Origin: an uncultured Desulfobulbaceae bacterium
GTDB taxonomy: Bacteria > Desulfobacterota > Desulfobulbia > Desulfobulbales > Desulfocapsaceae
Direction of reading: 5' to 3'
Assembly (NCBI GenBank): GCA_937132035.1
Contig: CAKZOA010000323.1
Span: forward strand, 1-57,440
DNA: 57,440 nt
Under the pieces are notes generated by a model. That model worked only from the letters and a program-made list of their open reading frames with translations, did no database searches and was not told the origin of the DNA. Position numbers and translations under genes: made by a program. Each line of letters starts with the position of its first letter. Positions within the stretch are counted from its first letter, which is position 1. Positions 20,056 to 29,909 of the stretch are shown here, piece after piece.

Positions 20056-20436
20056 ATGTTTGATATTTTTATTAAGACCCATTTCGCCGGAGCCCATCAT
20101 CTCCGCGACTATCCGGGTGACTGCGAATTACCCCATGGACACAACTGGAAGATAACCGTCACCGTTCGGGCCAGAGAACTGGATGAGATCGGTATGGGCA
20201 TCGATTTCAAGGTGCTTAAAAAACATGTCAATGAGGTCGTCGATCGTATCGATCATCGTGATCTCAACGCCATGGAAGAATTTTCGACAATTAATCCGTC
20301 ATCGGAACACATTGCCATGTTTTTGTTCGACAACCTTGAACAATCGCTCAAAACCGATCGGTACTTTCTCTACAGTGTTACGGTCAAGGAAACTGACACC
20401 TCCGGTTTGACCTACTACGGCACCAATCTCGGCTGA
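20056..20436 (+). CDS. queD: 6-carboxytetrahydropterin synthase (QueD family)
   Basis: FAGAHHLRDYPGDCELPHGHNWKITVTV...GMGIDFKVLKKHVNEVVDRIDHRDLN...NPSSEHIAMFLFD...VKETDTSGLTYY. Confidence 0.9.
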   Translation: MFDIFIKTHFAGAHHLRDYPGDCELPHGHNWKITVTVRARELDEIGMGIDFKVLKKHVNEVVDRIDHRDLNAMEEFSTINPSSEHIAMFLFDNLEQSLKTDRYFLYSVTVKETDTSGLTYYGTNLG

Positions 20437-20636
20437 CGGCAAACCGTAGGCAGAAGACCTGTCACGAACTCGAAGAAAAGATACAGATTGGTCTTTGAGG
20501 CCGTTGTTTGTGCATACATTCCTCGAAACACGGTAGGCCCCTGGCCCCTACCTGCACGGGAAAAGCACTGACCGCACGAGACTGACTGCATCGCGGATAT
20601 TCTACAACTCCACAACACATAAGGTACCACTTCCCC

Positions 20637-21914
20637 ATGATGTCATTAGCAGAAACACGAATTGCAGTTATAGGACTTGGTTATGTCGGACTCCCCCTGG
20701 CCGTTGAATTCGGCAAGATGTTCCCGACAAAAGGCTTCGACCTCAAGGCCAACCGTGTTGCCGAATTGGACAACGGCGTTGATTCAACCCTTGAGGTGGA
20801 GCCTGAAGAACTTCGGCTGGCCCGCCACCTGAGTTACACCAGCAGAGCGGAGGATCTCGGTGAATGCAATGTCTATATCGTCGCCGTTCCCACTCCTATT
20901 GATACTGCCAAAAGACCGGATCTCAGCTATCTCGAAAGCGCCTCACGAATCGTAGGCACCCTGCTCAAAGCCGGTGATTACGTCATCTATGAATCCACCG
21001 TCTATCCCGGAGCCACGGAAGAAGTATGCATCCCCATACTTGAAGAGAAATCAGGACTCACACTCAACGATGATTTCTACTGCGGCTACTCGCCGGAACG
21101 GATAAATCCCGGCGACCGCGAGCACAGGTTGCCCAATATCGTCAAGATCACATCCGGCTCAAATCCCGAATCAGCTGAATTCATCGACCTTCTCTACAGG
21201 AGCATCATATCGGCGGGTACCTTCAAGGCAAGTTCGATCAAGGTGGCGGAAGCAGCCAAGGTAATCGAAAATACTCAAAGAGATGTTAACATCGCTCTGG
21301 TCAATGAACTTTCGCTTATTTTCAACAAGCTTTCGATAAACACCGCTGAGGTCTTGGCAGCTGCGGGAACAAAGTGGAATTTTCTCCCCTTTCAACCTGG
21401 CCTTGTCGGAGGTCATTGCATTGGCGTAGACCCCTACTACCTTACACATAAAGCGCAGCAGGTCGGCTATCACCCTAATATGATACTGGCCGGCAGGCGA
21501 CTTAACGATAATATGGGACAGTACATCGCCTCTTCTGTTATTAAATTGATGATCAATAAAAAAATTGATGCTTCAAAGGCGAAAATTCTGGTGATGGGTA
21601 TCACCTTCAAAGAAAATTGTCCCGACCTGCGCAACACCAAGGTTATCGATATTATTAACGAACTCAATGATTACGGTCTTGACGTCGCTGTTTATGACCC
21701 CTGGGCCAGCAAGGATGAAGCGACGCGGGAGTATGGCGTACAGATGACAGAGGCATTGGAAGGGCACTGCTACGATGGTATCATTCTCGCAGTTGCCCAC
21801 AGAGAATTCGTCGCCATGACACTTGAAGATATGCGCTGCCTGTGCAAGCCCGAACATATCATTTTCGATGTCAAAAATATTCTTCCACCAAATCTTGTCG
21901 ACGGCAGCCTTTAG
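20637..21914 (+). CDS. Nucleotide sugar dehydrogenase (TviB/WbpO-like UDP-GlcNAc/UDP-GalNAc 6-dehydrogenase)
   Basis: [34 protein letters not shown]...[19 protein letters not shown]...[11 protein letters not shown]...[17 protein letters not shown]...[20 protein letters not shown]. Confidence 0.92.
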   Translation: MMSLAETRIAVIGLGYVGLPLAVEFGKMFPTKGFDLKANRVAELDNGVDSTLEVEPEELRLARHLSYTSRAEDLGECNVYIVAVPTPIDTAKRPDLSYLESASRIVGTLLKAGDYVIYESTVYPGATEEVCIPILEEKSGLTLNDDFYCGYSPERINPGDREHRLPNIVKITSGSNPESAEFIDLLYRSIISAGTFKASSIKVAEAAKVIENTQRDVNIALVNELSLIFNKLSINTAEVLAAAGTKWNFLPFQPGLVGGHCIGVDPYYLTHKAQQVGYHPNMILAGRRLNDNMGQYIASSVIKLMINKKIDASKAKILVMGITFKENCPDLRNTKVIDIINELNDYGLDVAVYDPWASKDEATREYGVQMTEALEGHCYDGIILAVAHREFVAMTLEDMRCLCKPEHIIFDVKNILPPNLVDGSL

Positions 21915-21968
21915 GTGTAGATTCTTCCAGATGGGCGCAATTGACCTGTGAAGTATCGCTGACACGCA

Positions 21969-22256
21969 CTAACGTTTGAGTTCCACCAGAGTAGCACCCC
22001 AGCTTCCGCCTTTTTCATCGGCCAGGGTATATTTTTTCACCTCTGAACATTTCTCAAGAACCCCGTGGACTCCCCGGCATAGACTGCCGCTGCCTTTACC
22101 GTGGATTATACGGACATGATAAATGTTTTTACGTCGGCACTCCCTGAGGTATTCGGGGATCAACGAACCGATTTCCGAAGGTCTGAAGGTGTGAAGATCA
22201 AGCGTGCCGTCAATGGGTACATGTATATTCTCTTCGAAATCACTCATGGATGCCAC
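21969..22256 (-). CDS. Smr domain-containing protein
   Basis: GTLDLHTFRPSEIGSLIPEYLRECRRKNIYHVRIIHGKGSGSLCRGVHGVLE matches the LDLH...IHGKG Smr signature. Confidence 0.9.
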   Translation of the reverse strand: MASMSDFEENIHVPIDGTLDLHTFRPSEIGSLIPEYLRECRRKNIYHVRIIHGKGSGSLCRGVHGVLEKCSEVKKYTLADEKGGSWGATLVELKR

Positions 22257-23421
22257 TCCGATTCATGGTATCAATGGCAAGCTGCGCCGCAGTCGCTGAA
22301 GCACCATCCCGGCCAAGAATCTTGCGGATTTCAGCGAGCTCTTCTTTCATTGTCCGGCGTACACCTTCATCAAAGAGAATGCGTGCCAGCTCGATTTCGA
22401 CGGCGGCAGGATGCACCTGCTCCTGTAAAAGTTCCGTCACCACGTTTTTGCCGGCAATGATATTGACCAGGGAAAAATAGGGGATATCGATAAACATCCT
22501 GCCTATCAGGTAGGAGACCTGGGACAGTTTGTAGGCAACGACCATGGGTACGCCGAGAATGGCAAGCTCCAGGGTGACCGTCCCGGAAGCGGCAACGACC
22601 GCATCACAGGATGCCATCAATTCGAATCTGTCATGGGGAAGCACGTGTAGGTCGAGCTCACCGTAGAAATCCTTGAGACCGCTCTGCTCAAGCGTTTCCA
22701 GCGTAAGAGTCGAAGCCAGGGGAATGCAGAAAGCAAGATCGCGAGCATATTTACGCTGCATCCTTCTGGCGGCTTCGAGAAAAATGGGCAATAACGCAGA
22801 GACCTCTTTCTTACGCGAGCCGGGAAAAATACCGACCACGCTCTTGTTCTCATCGATACCGTATTGGCGGCAGAATTGACTTCGACTTAAGGAGATTTTC
22901 ACAGAGTCGAGCACCGGGTTTCCCACATATTTGGCCCGTACGCCTCTTTCCTGCAGATAGGATTCTTCAAAGGGCAAAATAACGCCGGCACAGTCGACAC
23001 AACGGGCGAGTTTTTTTACCCGGTTTTTACGCCATACCCATACTTTGGGCGTTATGTAATAAAAGACAGGTATTTTCAGCCGCCTGGCGCTTTCCGCCAG
23101 ACGCAGATTGAAATCGGCAAAGTCGATGAGGAGAAGCAGATCTGGACGCCTTCTGCGCATCTCGCTCTTGAGAAGGCGAAGGCTTTTGAGAATTTCGCGC
23201 AGAGAGCTGAAGACCTCTGTCACTCCCATTACCGCCAGCTTTTCCGAATGACAGAGTATTTCGACTCCGCTCTTTTCAAGTTCTTCTCCCCCTACCCCGA
23301 AAATATTGAGATCGCAGGCAATCCCTCTCAAGGCCTTTACCAGAGCCGCACCGTGCAGATCACCGGAGGCTTCTCCGGCAACAATCATTATGGATTTGGC
23401 GGATGGGGTGTCTGCATGCAT
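22240..23421 (-). CDS. lpxB: Lipid-A-disaccharide synthase
   Basis: SIMIVAGEASGDLHGAALVKAL...GVGGEELEKSGVEILCHSEKLAVMGVTEV...DFADFNLRLA...YYITPKVWVWRKNRVKKL...FPGSRKKEV...ASGTVTLELAILGVPMVVAYK. Start at the internal Met preceding HADTPSAKS. Confidence 0.93.
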   Translation of the reverse strand: MHADTPSAKSIMIVAGEASGDLHGAALVKALRGIACDLNIFGVGGEELEKSGVEILCHSEKLAVMGVTEVFSSLREILKSLRLLKSEMRRRRPDLLLLIDFADFNLRLAESARRLKIPVFYYITPKVWVWRKNRVKKLARCVDCAGVILPFEESYLQERGVRAKYVGNPVLDSVKISLSRSQFCRQYGIDENKSVVGIFPGSRKKEVSALLPIFLEAARRMQRKYARDLAFCIPLASTLTLETLEQSGLKDFYGELDLHVLPHDRFELMASCDAVVAASGTVTLELAILGVPMVVAYKLSQVSYLIGRMFIDIPYFSLVNIIAGKNVVTELLQEQVHPAAVEIELARILFDEGVRRTMKEELAEIRKILGRDGASATAAQLAIDTMNRSGIHE

Positions 23422-23596
23422 GGGCTCACCTGTTTTCCCCGTTGCAGCTTCGCTTACAGGGAGAGGGGCATGAAATGAGAAGCAGTTCTTCTGCCTGCAC
23501 TTACTGACCTGAGCACAGGTTCTCCCGGTAAAAGGAGAACAAATATGACGGCGGCCAGGCAGAAACAGAGAGCGACCGCAGGAGAAACATACGTTT

Positions 23597-24304
23597 TCAA
23601 ATACCGAGATAGGCTTTTTGGATATCGGGATTTGCCAGCAATGATTTGGCCTTTCCCGACATGGTAATGACGCCATTTTCTATGACGTAACCGCGGTCGG
23701 CTATCTGTAGGGCCTGATTAGCATTCTGTTCGACAAGAAAGATTGTAGTGTTGCTTTCGCTGTTGATCTTTTTGATGATTTGAAAAATCTGCTTGATAAT
23801 GAGCGGCGCCAGACCCATGGATGGTTCGTCCAGAAGCATAACCTTCGGTCGGGCCATAAGCGCACGTGACATCGCCAGCATCTGCTGTTCACCTCCGCTC
23901 AACGTGCCGCCGTCCTGGTTGCGCCTCTCCCTGAGTATAGGGAATAGCGAGTAGACATACTCCCTATCTTCGCGTATCTTTTGTTTATCTCTGCGTATGA
24001 AAGCGCCCATGTCGAGATTTTCGCGTACAGTCAGCATCGGAAATATGTGCCGTCCCTCGGGAACCTGGCAGACACCGAGTTTGACTATTTCATCGGGCGT
24101 TTTATGATGAATCTCCTCTGCACCGACGACTATTTTCCCCCTTCTGCATCGAACTACTCCAGATATCGTCATCAGGGTCGTACTCTTGCCGGCACCGTTG
24201 GCACCGATAAGTGTGACTATCTCTCCCTCGGCAATTTCCAGGCTGACATCTTTTATTGCGAGAATATTACCATATCCGGCCTGCACGTTTTCGAGTCTCA
24301 GCAT
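23597..24304 (-). CDS. livF: Branched-chain amino acid ABC transporter ATP-binding protein LivF
   Basis: MLRLENVQAGYGNILAIKDVSLEIAEGEIVTLIGANGAGKSTTLMTISG...LSGGEQQMLAMSRALMARPKVMLLDEPSMGLAP. Confidence 0.93.
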   Translation of the reverse strand: MLRLENVQAGYGNILAIKDVSLEIAEGEIVTLIGANGAGKSTTLMTISGVVRCRRGKIVVGAEEIHHKTPDEIVKLGVCQVPEGRHIFPMLTVRENLDMGAFIRRDKQKIREDREYVYSLFPILRERRNQDGGTLSGGEQQMLAMSRALMARPKVMLLDEPSMGLAPLIIKQIFQIIKKINSESNTTIFLVEQNANQALQIADRGYVIENGVITMSGKAKSLLANPDIQKAYLGI

Positions 24305-24307
24305 AAT

Positions 24308-25087
24308 CTACTCACCTAAATATGCCTTGATAACATCGGCATTGGAACGGATCTCTTCAGGTTTTCCTTCGGCGATCTTCTTGCCGTAATCAACGACATA
24401 AATTCGATCCGACAGGCTCATAACCAGCTTCATATCGTGCTCGATGAGCAGAATTGCCAGACCATCTCTGGATATGTTGCGTATGAGCTCATCGAGATTC
24501 TGCGTCTCCTGCGGATTCATGCCGGCGGCCGGCTCATCGAGGAGCAGCAGTGATGGCTCCGTGGCCAGGGCTCTGGCAATTTCGAGTCGTCGCTGGGCAC
24601 CGTATGGCAGATTCTGGGCATATTCATTGACGAATTTCTGCAACCCGACTTTTTCAAGAATAGCATAGCTCATCTCTATAATTTCACTCTCCTCCTTGCG
24701 GGTTGCGGGACCACGAAAAATGGCGCCGACAATGAAGGCCTTTGTCCGGCAGTGACGGCCAATCATGACATTTTCGAGCACCGTCATTCTCGGAAACAGG
24801 CGGATGTTCTGAAAAGTGCGGGCGAGACCATGCTCTGTCACCTTATTGGGTAAAAGTCCTTTGAGATCGACTTTGCGCCCACCCGCGGGAGGGTTGAGAA
24901 AGATGTCGCCCTTGGTGGGAACATATATGCCAGTGAGACAATTAAAAAAGGTTGTTTTACCGGCACCGTTGGGTCCGATAAGCGCTGCGATCTCGCCGGA
25001 ATAGACCTCCAGATCGAGCTGATCCAGAGCCCGGATCCCACCGAAATCCATTGTCATCTTAGAAACTTCGAGTATAGGCTTGTCCAT
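24308..25087 (-). CDS. livG: Branched-chain amino acid ABC transporter ATP-binding protein LivG
   Basis: MDFGGIRALDQLDLEVYSGEIAALIGPNGAGKTTFFNCLTGIY...RTFQNIRLFPRMTVLENVMIGRH...LLLLDEPAAGMNPQE. Confidence 0.93.
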   Translation of the reverse strand: MDKPILEVSKMTMDFGGIRALDQLDLEVYSGEIAALIGPNGAGKTTFFNCLTGIYVPTKGDIFLNPPAGGRKVDLKGLLPNKVTEHGLARTFQNIRLFPRMTVLENVMIGRHCRTKAFIVGAIFRGPATRKEESEIIEMSYAILEKVGLQKFVNEYAQNLPYGAQRRLEIARALATEPSLLLLDEPAAGMNPQETQNLDELIRNISRDGLAILLIEHDMKLVMSLSDRIYVVDYGKKIAEGKPEEIRSNADVIKAYLGE

Positions 25088-25093
25088 CTATCC

Positions 25094-26305
25094 TTAGTCG
25101 TCTTTTTTGAATGTATATGTTTTTCGTATCGCCGCAATCATTCCCTGTGGCCTGAAAACCATCATCATAACCAGCACGGCACCGAAGGCCAGCATTCTGT
25201 ACTCGGAAAGTGCGCGCAGATATTCCGGCATTAAGAGAAGGATAAAAGCGCCAACGATGACCCCGACGATAGAGCCCATGCCGCCGAGCACGACAATGGA
25301 GAGAATAATCGCCGATTCGAGAAAAGTAAAACTGGCCGGGTTGATGAACGTCGTTTTGGCGGCGAAAACCACTCCCACGATCCCGGCCCAGAAAGCACCG
25401 AGGGAAAATGCGACGAGCTTGGTCTTGCGTTTGTCGATGCCCATAGCCTGGCAGGCTATCTCATCCTCCCGGAGCGCTATCCAGGCTCTGCCCAGCCGGG
25501 AATCCTGCAGCCGGTTGACGACAAATATGGTGATAATGATGGCAATGATCATCAGATAGTAGATGTAGATAATGGCGGAATTCAGCGACAGCTCTATGCC
25601 GAAAAAGCCGGGTCTGGCTATACTGGATATGCCACTTGGTCCCTGCGAAAATTCCCCCCAGTTTTCAAGTACCAGACGAATGATCTCACCAAAGCCCAGG
25701 GTGACGATGGCCAGGTAATCGCCACGTAGTCTGAGAACAGGAAAACCGAGCACAATCCCAAACATAGCTGCGAGAAAACCGCCGATTGGCAGGGCAATCC
25801 AGAAACCTATATCGAAATGAAGGTGAAGCAGCGCATAGCTGTAGGCGCCAACGGCATAAAAGGCGACAAATCCAAGGTCGAGAAGACCGGCCAGACCGAC
25901 AACGATATTCAGACCAAGTCCCAGAACGACGTACATCAGCGCCGTGATCATGATATTGGTCTGGTATGTGGAGAAAATATGAGGGAACACCAGCGCCACA
26001 GCCAGTACCGACAGTATGAGAGTGTTTCTGTATTTCGGTGTCTCGAGTATTTGTGTAACAATCGGCGTTTTTTCCAGACTGTCGGCTCCGAGTGCCTCTG
26101 CTCCGCCGCCTTCGTTCTTGCGGAGAAGCATCCTGAAAATCAACGAGAGGAAGAAGCTGCCCACGGCGACGTAGAGCATATTCTCCCAGCGCCAGTAGAC
26201 GAGTCGTTCGAAGGGATCTACCTTAATCACCATTATGGGAAAGGTGAGAAAGACAAACCACAGAGATATCAACAGACAACGCTGTAATTCTTTTCGTGAA
26301 AACAT
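25094..26305 (-). CDS. livM: Branched-chain amino acid ABC transporter permease LivM
   Basis: Polytopic; GLGLNIVVGLAGLLDLGFVAFYAVGAYSYALL...YLAIVTLGFGEIIRLVLENW...GGMGSIVGVIVGA. Confidence 0.92.
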   Translation of the reverse strand: MFSRKELQRCLLISLWFVFLTFPIMVIKVDPFERLVYWRWENMLYVAVGSFFLSLIFRMLLRKNEGGGAEALGADSLEKTPIVTQILETPKYRNTLILSVLAVALVFPHIFSTYQTNIMITALMYVVLGLGLNIVVGLAGLLDLGFVAFYAVGAYSYALLHLHFDIGFWIALPIGGFLAAMFGIVLGFPVLRLRGDYLAIVTLGFGEIIRLVLENWGEFSQGPSGISSIARPGFFGIELSLNSAIIYIYYLMIIAIIITIFVVNRLQDSRLGRAWIALREDEIACQAMGIDKRKTKLVAFSLGAFWAGIVGVVFAAKTTFINPASFTFLESAIILSIVVLGGMGSIVGVIVGAFILLLMPEYLRALSEYRMLAFGAVLVMMMVFRPQGMIAAIRKTYTFKKDD

Positions 26306-26317
26306 TAGCCGTTACAC

Positions 26318-27229
26318 TCACACTTTTTTGGTTTCGTCTTTGCCGAGGATGCCGGATGGCTTGAAAATTAGAATGAATACCAGCAGCGAAAAGGCAAAAA
26401 CATCTTCATAGTCACTGGAGATGTAGCCGGTGGCAAAGGCCTCGGTGAGTCCCAGTATCAGTGAGCCAAGCACAGCTCCCGGAACCGAGCCGATACCGCC
26501 GAGTACGGCTGCCGTAAATGCTTTAATGCCGGCGATGAAGCCGATATAAAAGTTGATTTGACCGATATGAGCGGCAATGAGCATTCCACCAATGGCAGCA
26601 AGCCCTGAACCGATGACGAAAGTAACAGAGATCACCCTGTTGACGTTGATGCCGACGAGCATGGCCATGGTTTTATCCTGAGAGGTGGCGCGCATGGCCT
26701 TGCCTATCTGGGTGTACTTGATCAACAGCGTCAGCAGCAGCATGACGATGGCAGTGACGATGAGGATGGTAATGCCGGTGGAACTGACGATGTGGGCAAT
26801 CGGTTCCATGAAGGCAAAATCCGGGATCAGGGTCGGAAATGGTAGAAAATCAGAAGTCTGGGCAAGCAAAACGTAGTTTTGCAGGAATATCGACATACCA
26901 ATGGCGCTGATAAGCGGTGAGAGTCTAGGCGCCTGCCGAAGCGGCTTGTAGGCCACTTTCTCAATGGTATAACCGTAGGCACTCGACCAGACAGCGGCAG
27001 CAAGTCCGGCCAGAATGACAATGGCCAGCAACGGGAAACCGTAGATGGAGAGAACGGTAGCAATTATGAAGGAGGTAAAAGCTCCTATCATATAGATTTC
27101 ACCATGGGCAAAATTTATAAGTCCTATGATGCCGTACACCATAGTGTAGCCCAAAGCGATGAGGGCATATATCGCCCCGCGGGTCAATCCGCTGAAGAGA
27201 AGTTCTACAAAGTAATCCATGACCACCAC
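26318..27229 (-). CDS. livH: Branched-chain amino acid ABC transporter permease LivH
   Basis: LTRGAIYALIALGYTMVYGIIGLINFAHGEIYMIGAF...GINVNRVISVTF...AAVLGGIGSVPGAVLGSLILGL. Confidence 0.92.
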   Translation of the reverse strand: MVVMDYFVELLFSGLTRGAIYALIALGYTMVYGIIGLINFAHGEIYMIGAFTSFIIATVLSIYGFPLLAIVILAGLAAAVWSSAYGYTIEKVAYKPLRQAPRLSPLISAIGMSIFLQNYVLLAQTSDFLPFPTLIPDFAFMEPIAHIVSSTGITILIVTAIVMLLLTLLIKYTQIGKAMRATSQDKTMAMLVGINVNRVISVTFVIGSGLAAIGGMLIAAHIGQINFYIGFIAGIKAFTAAVLGGIGSVPGAVLGSLILGLTEAFATGYISSDYEDVFAFSLLVFILIFKPSGILGKDETKKV

Positions 27230-27306
27230 AAAAAAGAACCTGGCACAACATGTCAGTTACTTCGATGACAGCCGTGCCAGGCAGTTTATGCTCACTAAAG
27301 AGGTAT

Positions 27307-28434
27307 TTACATCTCTACAAATACACCGTCCTGTACCTGATATACAGAAAAGCCGACGCCAACGGCATCGCCCTGCTCGTTGAAGTAGATGTTGCCGACC
27401 GGAGTGTCAACCTTCTCGTTCTGCAAAGCCGTCTTCAGCGCCATCAACTCAGTCGAGTCGGCCGCTTTGATGGCATTGACCATGGCCAGCATGGCAGAAT
27501 AGGCATTTTGGTAGAAAGCGCCAGGATCGGAGGCGAAGGTGTCTTTGTGTTCCTGAACCGCCATTTTTGCCAGGGGATTGCCAGCGGTATCTTTCGGACC
27601 GGAGGCATAAGCGCCTTCGGCATCTTCACCTGCAACCTTGATAAAGGTCTGATCCTTAACGCCGTCATCGGAGATAAAATCGGCTTTGAGGCGTTTCTTC
27701 TTCATCATCGAAATGATTTTGGAAGCCTCGGGATGATAGCCGCCGAACATAACCGCTTCGGCGCCGGAGCGTTTAATCTTCTGGACAATGGCAGAATAAT
27801 CGACAGCTCCAGGAGTCACGCCTTCAAAGAGTACCACTTCTGCCTTTCCAGAGTCTTCCAGATATTTTTTGGCGAATTCTGCAAAACCTTTGCCGTAGTC
27901 TCCCTTATCGTGAACGACGGCAATCTTGGTGTAGCCAAGAGTGTTGAGTGCGAAATCGACATCAACCTTGGCCTGAGCATCGTCAGGCGCTATTGTCCTG
28001 AAGAAGTTGGGATACTCGCCACTCTTTGTCAGGTCAGGATTGGTGGCCGAAGGAGACATCACCAGGATGCTGGCATTATTATATATAGGCAAGGCCGCCT
28101 TGGTGGCGCCGGAACAGATATGGCCCAGAACCACGTCGACTCCGGCTGAGACCAGCTTTGTCGCTGTGTTCGTTGCTACTTCAGGTTTACAGACATCATC
28201 TTCAATGAGAAGCTCAATCTGCTTGCCGTTTATTCCGCCGTCGGCGTTAACCTTTTCGGCAACCAGCTTGGCAGCATTGACACTTGGCAGACCATAGGAA
28301 GCGAGGTCACCACTATGAGGCCCGGCAACACCGATTTTGATAGTATCAGCTGCAAAACCAGAGGTAGCAAGAGATAATGCAAAGGTCGCAGCAGCAGCAA
28401 CCGAAATCATCTTTCCGCCTATTTTTCTCTTCAT
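27307..28434 (-). CDS. Branched-chain amino acid ABC transporter substrate-binding protein
   Basis: Signal peptide, then DTIKIGVAGPHSGDLASYGLPSVNAAKLVAEKVNADGGINGKQIELLIEDD; first gene of the liv cluster. The supplied ORF start (28494) is probably too far upstream. Confidence 0.93.
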   Translation of the reverse strand: MKRKIGGKMISVAAAATFALSLATSGFAADTIKIGVAGPHSGDLASYGLPSVNAAKLVAEKVNADGGINGKQIELLIEDDVCKPEVATNTATKLVSAGVDVVLGHICSGATKAALPIYNNASILVMSPSATNPDLTKSGEYPNFFRTIAPDDAQAKVDVDFALNTLGYTKIAVVHDKGDYGKGFAEFAKKYLEDSGKAEVVLFEGVTPGAVDYSAIVQKIKRSGAEAVMFGGYHPEASKIISMMKKKRLKADFISDDGVKDQTFIKVAGEDAEGAYASGPKDTAGNPLAKMAVQEHKDTFASDPGAFYQNAYSAMLAMVNAIKAADSTELMALKTALQNEKVDTPVGNIYFNEQGDAVGVGFSVYQVQDGVFVEM

Positions 28435-28595
28435 AAATTCCTCCCGAAAAAAGTTTTGTGATATGCCCCTCAATAATGGTGACAATTTTCTCAACTGTAA
28501 TTACATATCAGGGCAGCGACAGGTAAATCCAACTACTGTCTTTTACAAATATTCAGCAAAAATGGAAGAGAAAAATAGCAATTACTGAAATTTCA

Positions 28596-29696
28596 TTGAC
28601 TCCTGCATTCCCCATGACCCTCAACCTCAAACCTGTATTCCTTGTTCTGCGCCCTCTGGGAGGAGTCTATGCGCTGCTGATGCGATTGCGCGCTTTCTTA
28701 TATAAAAACGGCCTGTTCAACCGCTATAGACCACCAGTGCCTGTCATATCCGTGGGAAATCTGGCCATGGGTGGTTCGGGAAAAACACCCTGTGTTATCC
28801 ATCTTGGCAGACTTTTGGTTAAAAATGGCTTCAAACCGGCAGTCGTCAGCAGAGGATATGGCGGCAAGGCCATGGATAGCGTAAATATAGTCGCCGACGG
28901 CGTGTCTATCCAGCTCGACAGTCATCTGGCTGGTGATGAGCCACGCCTCATTGCCGAATCGGTCCCCGGAGCCGCTATACTCACGGGGAAAGATCGCCGC
29001 CACCCGTGCCGATACGCTACCGAAAAATTAGGCTGCAATGTCATCCTCCTAGATGACGGCTTTCAGCATCTGCGGCTTCTCAGAGACAGCGATATTGTCG
29101 TCTTCAACGCTTCCGAACTCTATGAAAATATGCATGTTTTTCCTGGCGGATTTCTACGCGAACCCCTGTCCGCCCTCAAGCGAAGCGACTGCTTTATCAT
29201 AAGCGGCTGCACCACGAAAAATCAGCATAAAGTGACTCGCTTCAGCCGGTACCTGAGGGATGAGCATCCGCATACTTCTCTTTTTCATGCTCAATTTATC
29301 CCCAGGTGTTATGTCAATCCAAGCGGAGAGACCTACCCACTAGACTACCTTTCCTCACCGGCTATAGGTTTTTGCGGCATCGCCTCGCCTGATCGCTTCA
29401 AGAATTCCATCGACGAGCTCAGTGTTCAGCTGACCGACTTCAAACGTTTTCCCGACCATCACCGCTATAGCGACAACGATGTGACCAACCTGGAGAGTCT
29501 GGCCGCCAAACACCGGGCCCGCTGTTTACTGACCACCGAGAAAGACCTGGTCAAACTTGCAGACAAACCCTGGAGCCTGCCTGTTTTTGCCCTGCGCATG
29601 GAAATTATCGTGTCCCCCTCTTTCGATGAGAAAATTCTTGCCCGCCTCAAAAAGACAGCGCTACCAGACCAGGTGAACAATCCCGAAGAGCAGTAA
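28596..29696 (+). CDS. lpxK: Tetraacyldisaccharide 4'-kinase
   Basis: PPVPVISVGNLAMGGSGKTPCVIHLGRLL...AVVSRGYGGKA...AGDEPRLIAESVPGAAILTGKDRR...VILLDDGFQHLRLLRDSDIVVF...FPGGFLREPLSALKRSD. Confidence 0.93.
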   Translation: MTPAFPMTLNLKPVFLVLRPLGGVYALLMRLRAFLYKNGLFNRYRPPVPVISVGNLAMGGSGKTPCVIHLGRLLVKNGFKPAVVSRGYGGKAMDSVNIVADGVSIQLDSHLAGDEPRLIAESVPGAAILTGKDRRHPCRYATEKLGCNVILLDDGFQHLRLLRDSDIVVFNASELYENMHVFPGGFLREPLSALKRSDCFIISGCTTKNQHKVTRFSRYLRDEHPHTSLFHAQFIPRCYVNPSGETYPLDYLSSPAIGFCGIASPDRFKNSIDELSVQLTDFKRFPDHHRYSDNDVTNLESLAAKHRARCLLTTEKDLVKLADKPWSLPVFALRMEIIVSPSFDEKILARLKKTALPDQVNNPEEQ

Positions 29697-29725
29697 GCGT
29701 CCGGACACGGCAGTATGTGATATTC

Positions 29726-29763
29726 CGCACAATAGTTTGGTATTTTTCCCACACTATTGTGCG
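29726..29763. repeat. 11-bp inverted repeat (CGCACAATAGT/ACTATTGTGCG) in the lpxK-lpxC intergenic region
   Basis: Read directly; 16-nt spacer, no following T-tract. Confidence 0.6.
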
Positions 29764-29909
29764 CCAAGCGCACTCGTTAGAGTATTTACTCATTAACATA
29801 TCGGTATTTATATACATATTTTCAATACAATGAATCTGACTTTGGCCTTACATTTGCAAGTCCAAACACAAAACATACTCTTCACCATGCAGTTTATAAA
29901 GGCCTCCAC

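Noticed and set aside
23422-23676. N-terminal Cys-rich extension of the lpxB ORF
   Set aside because: Overlaps the livF 3' end, and LpxB homology begins at the internal Met before SIMIVAGEASGD; probably an upstream open frame, not translated.
27250-28149. 299-aa + strand ORF antisense to the liv substrate-binding protein gene
   Set aside because: Shadow ORF over a clear periplasmic binding protein; no protein motifs.
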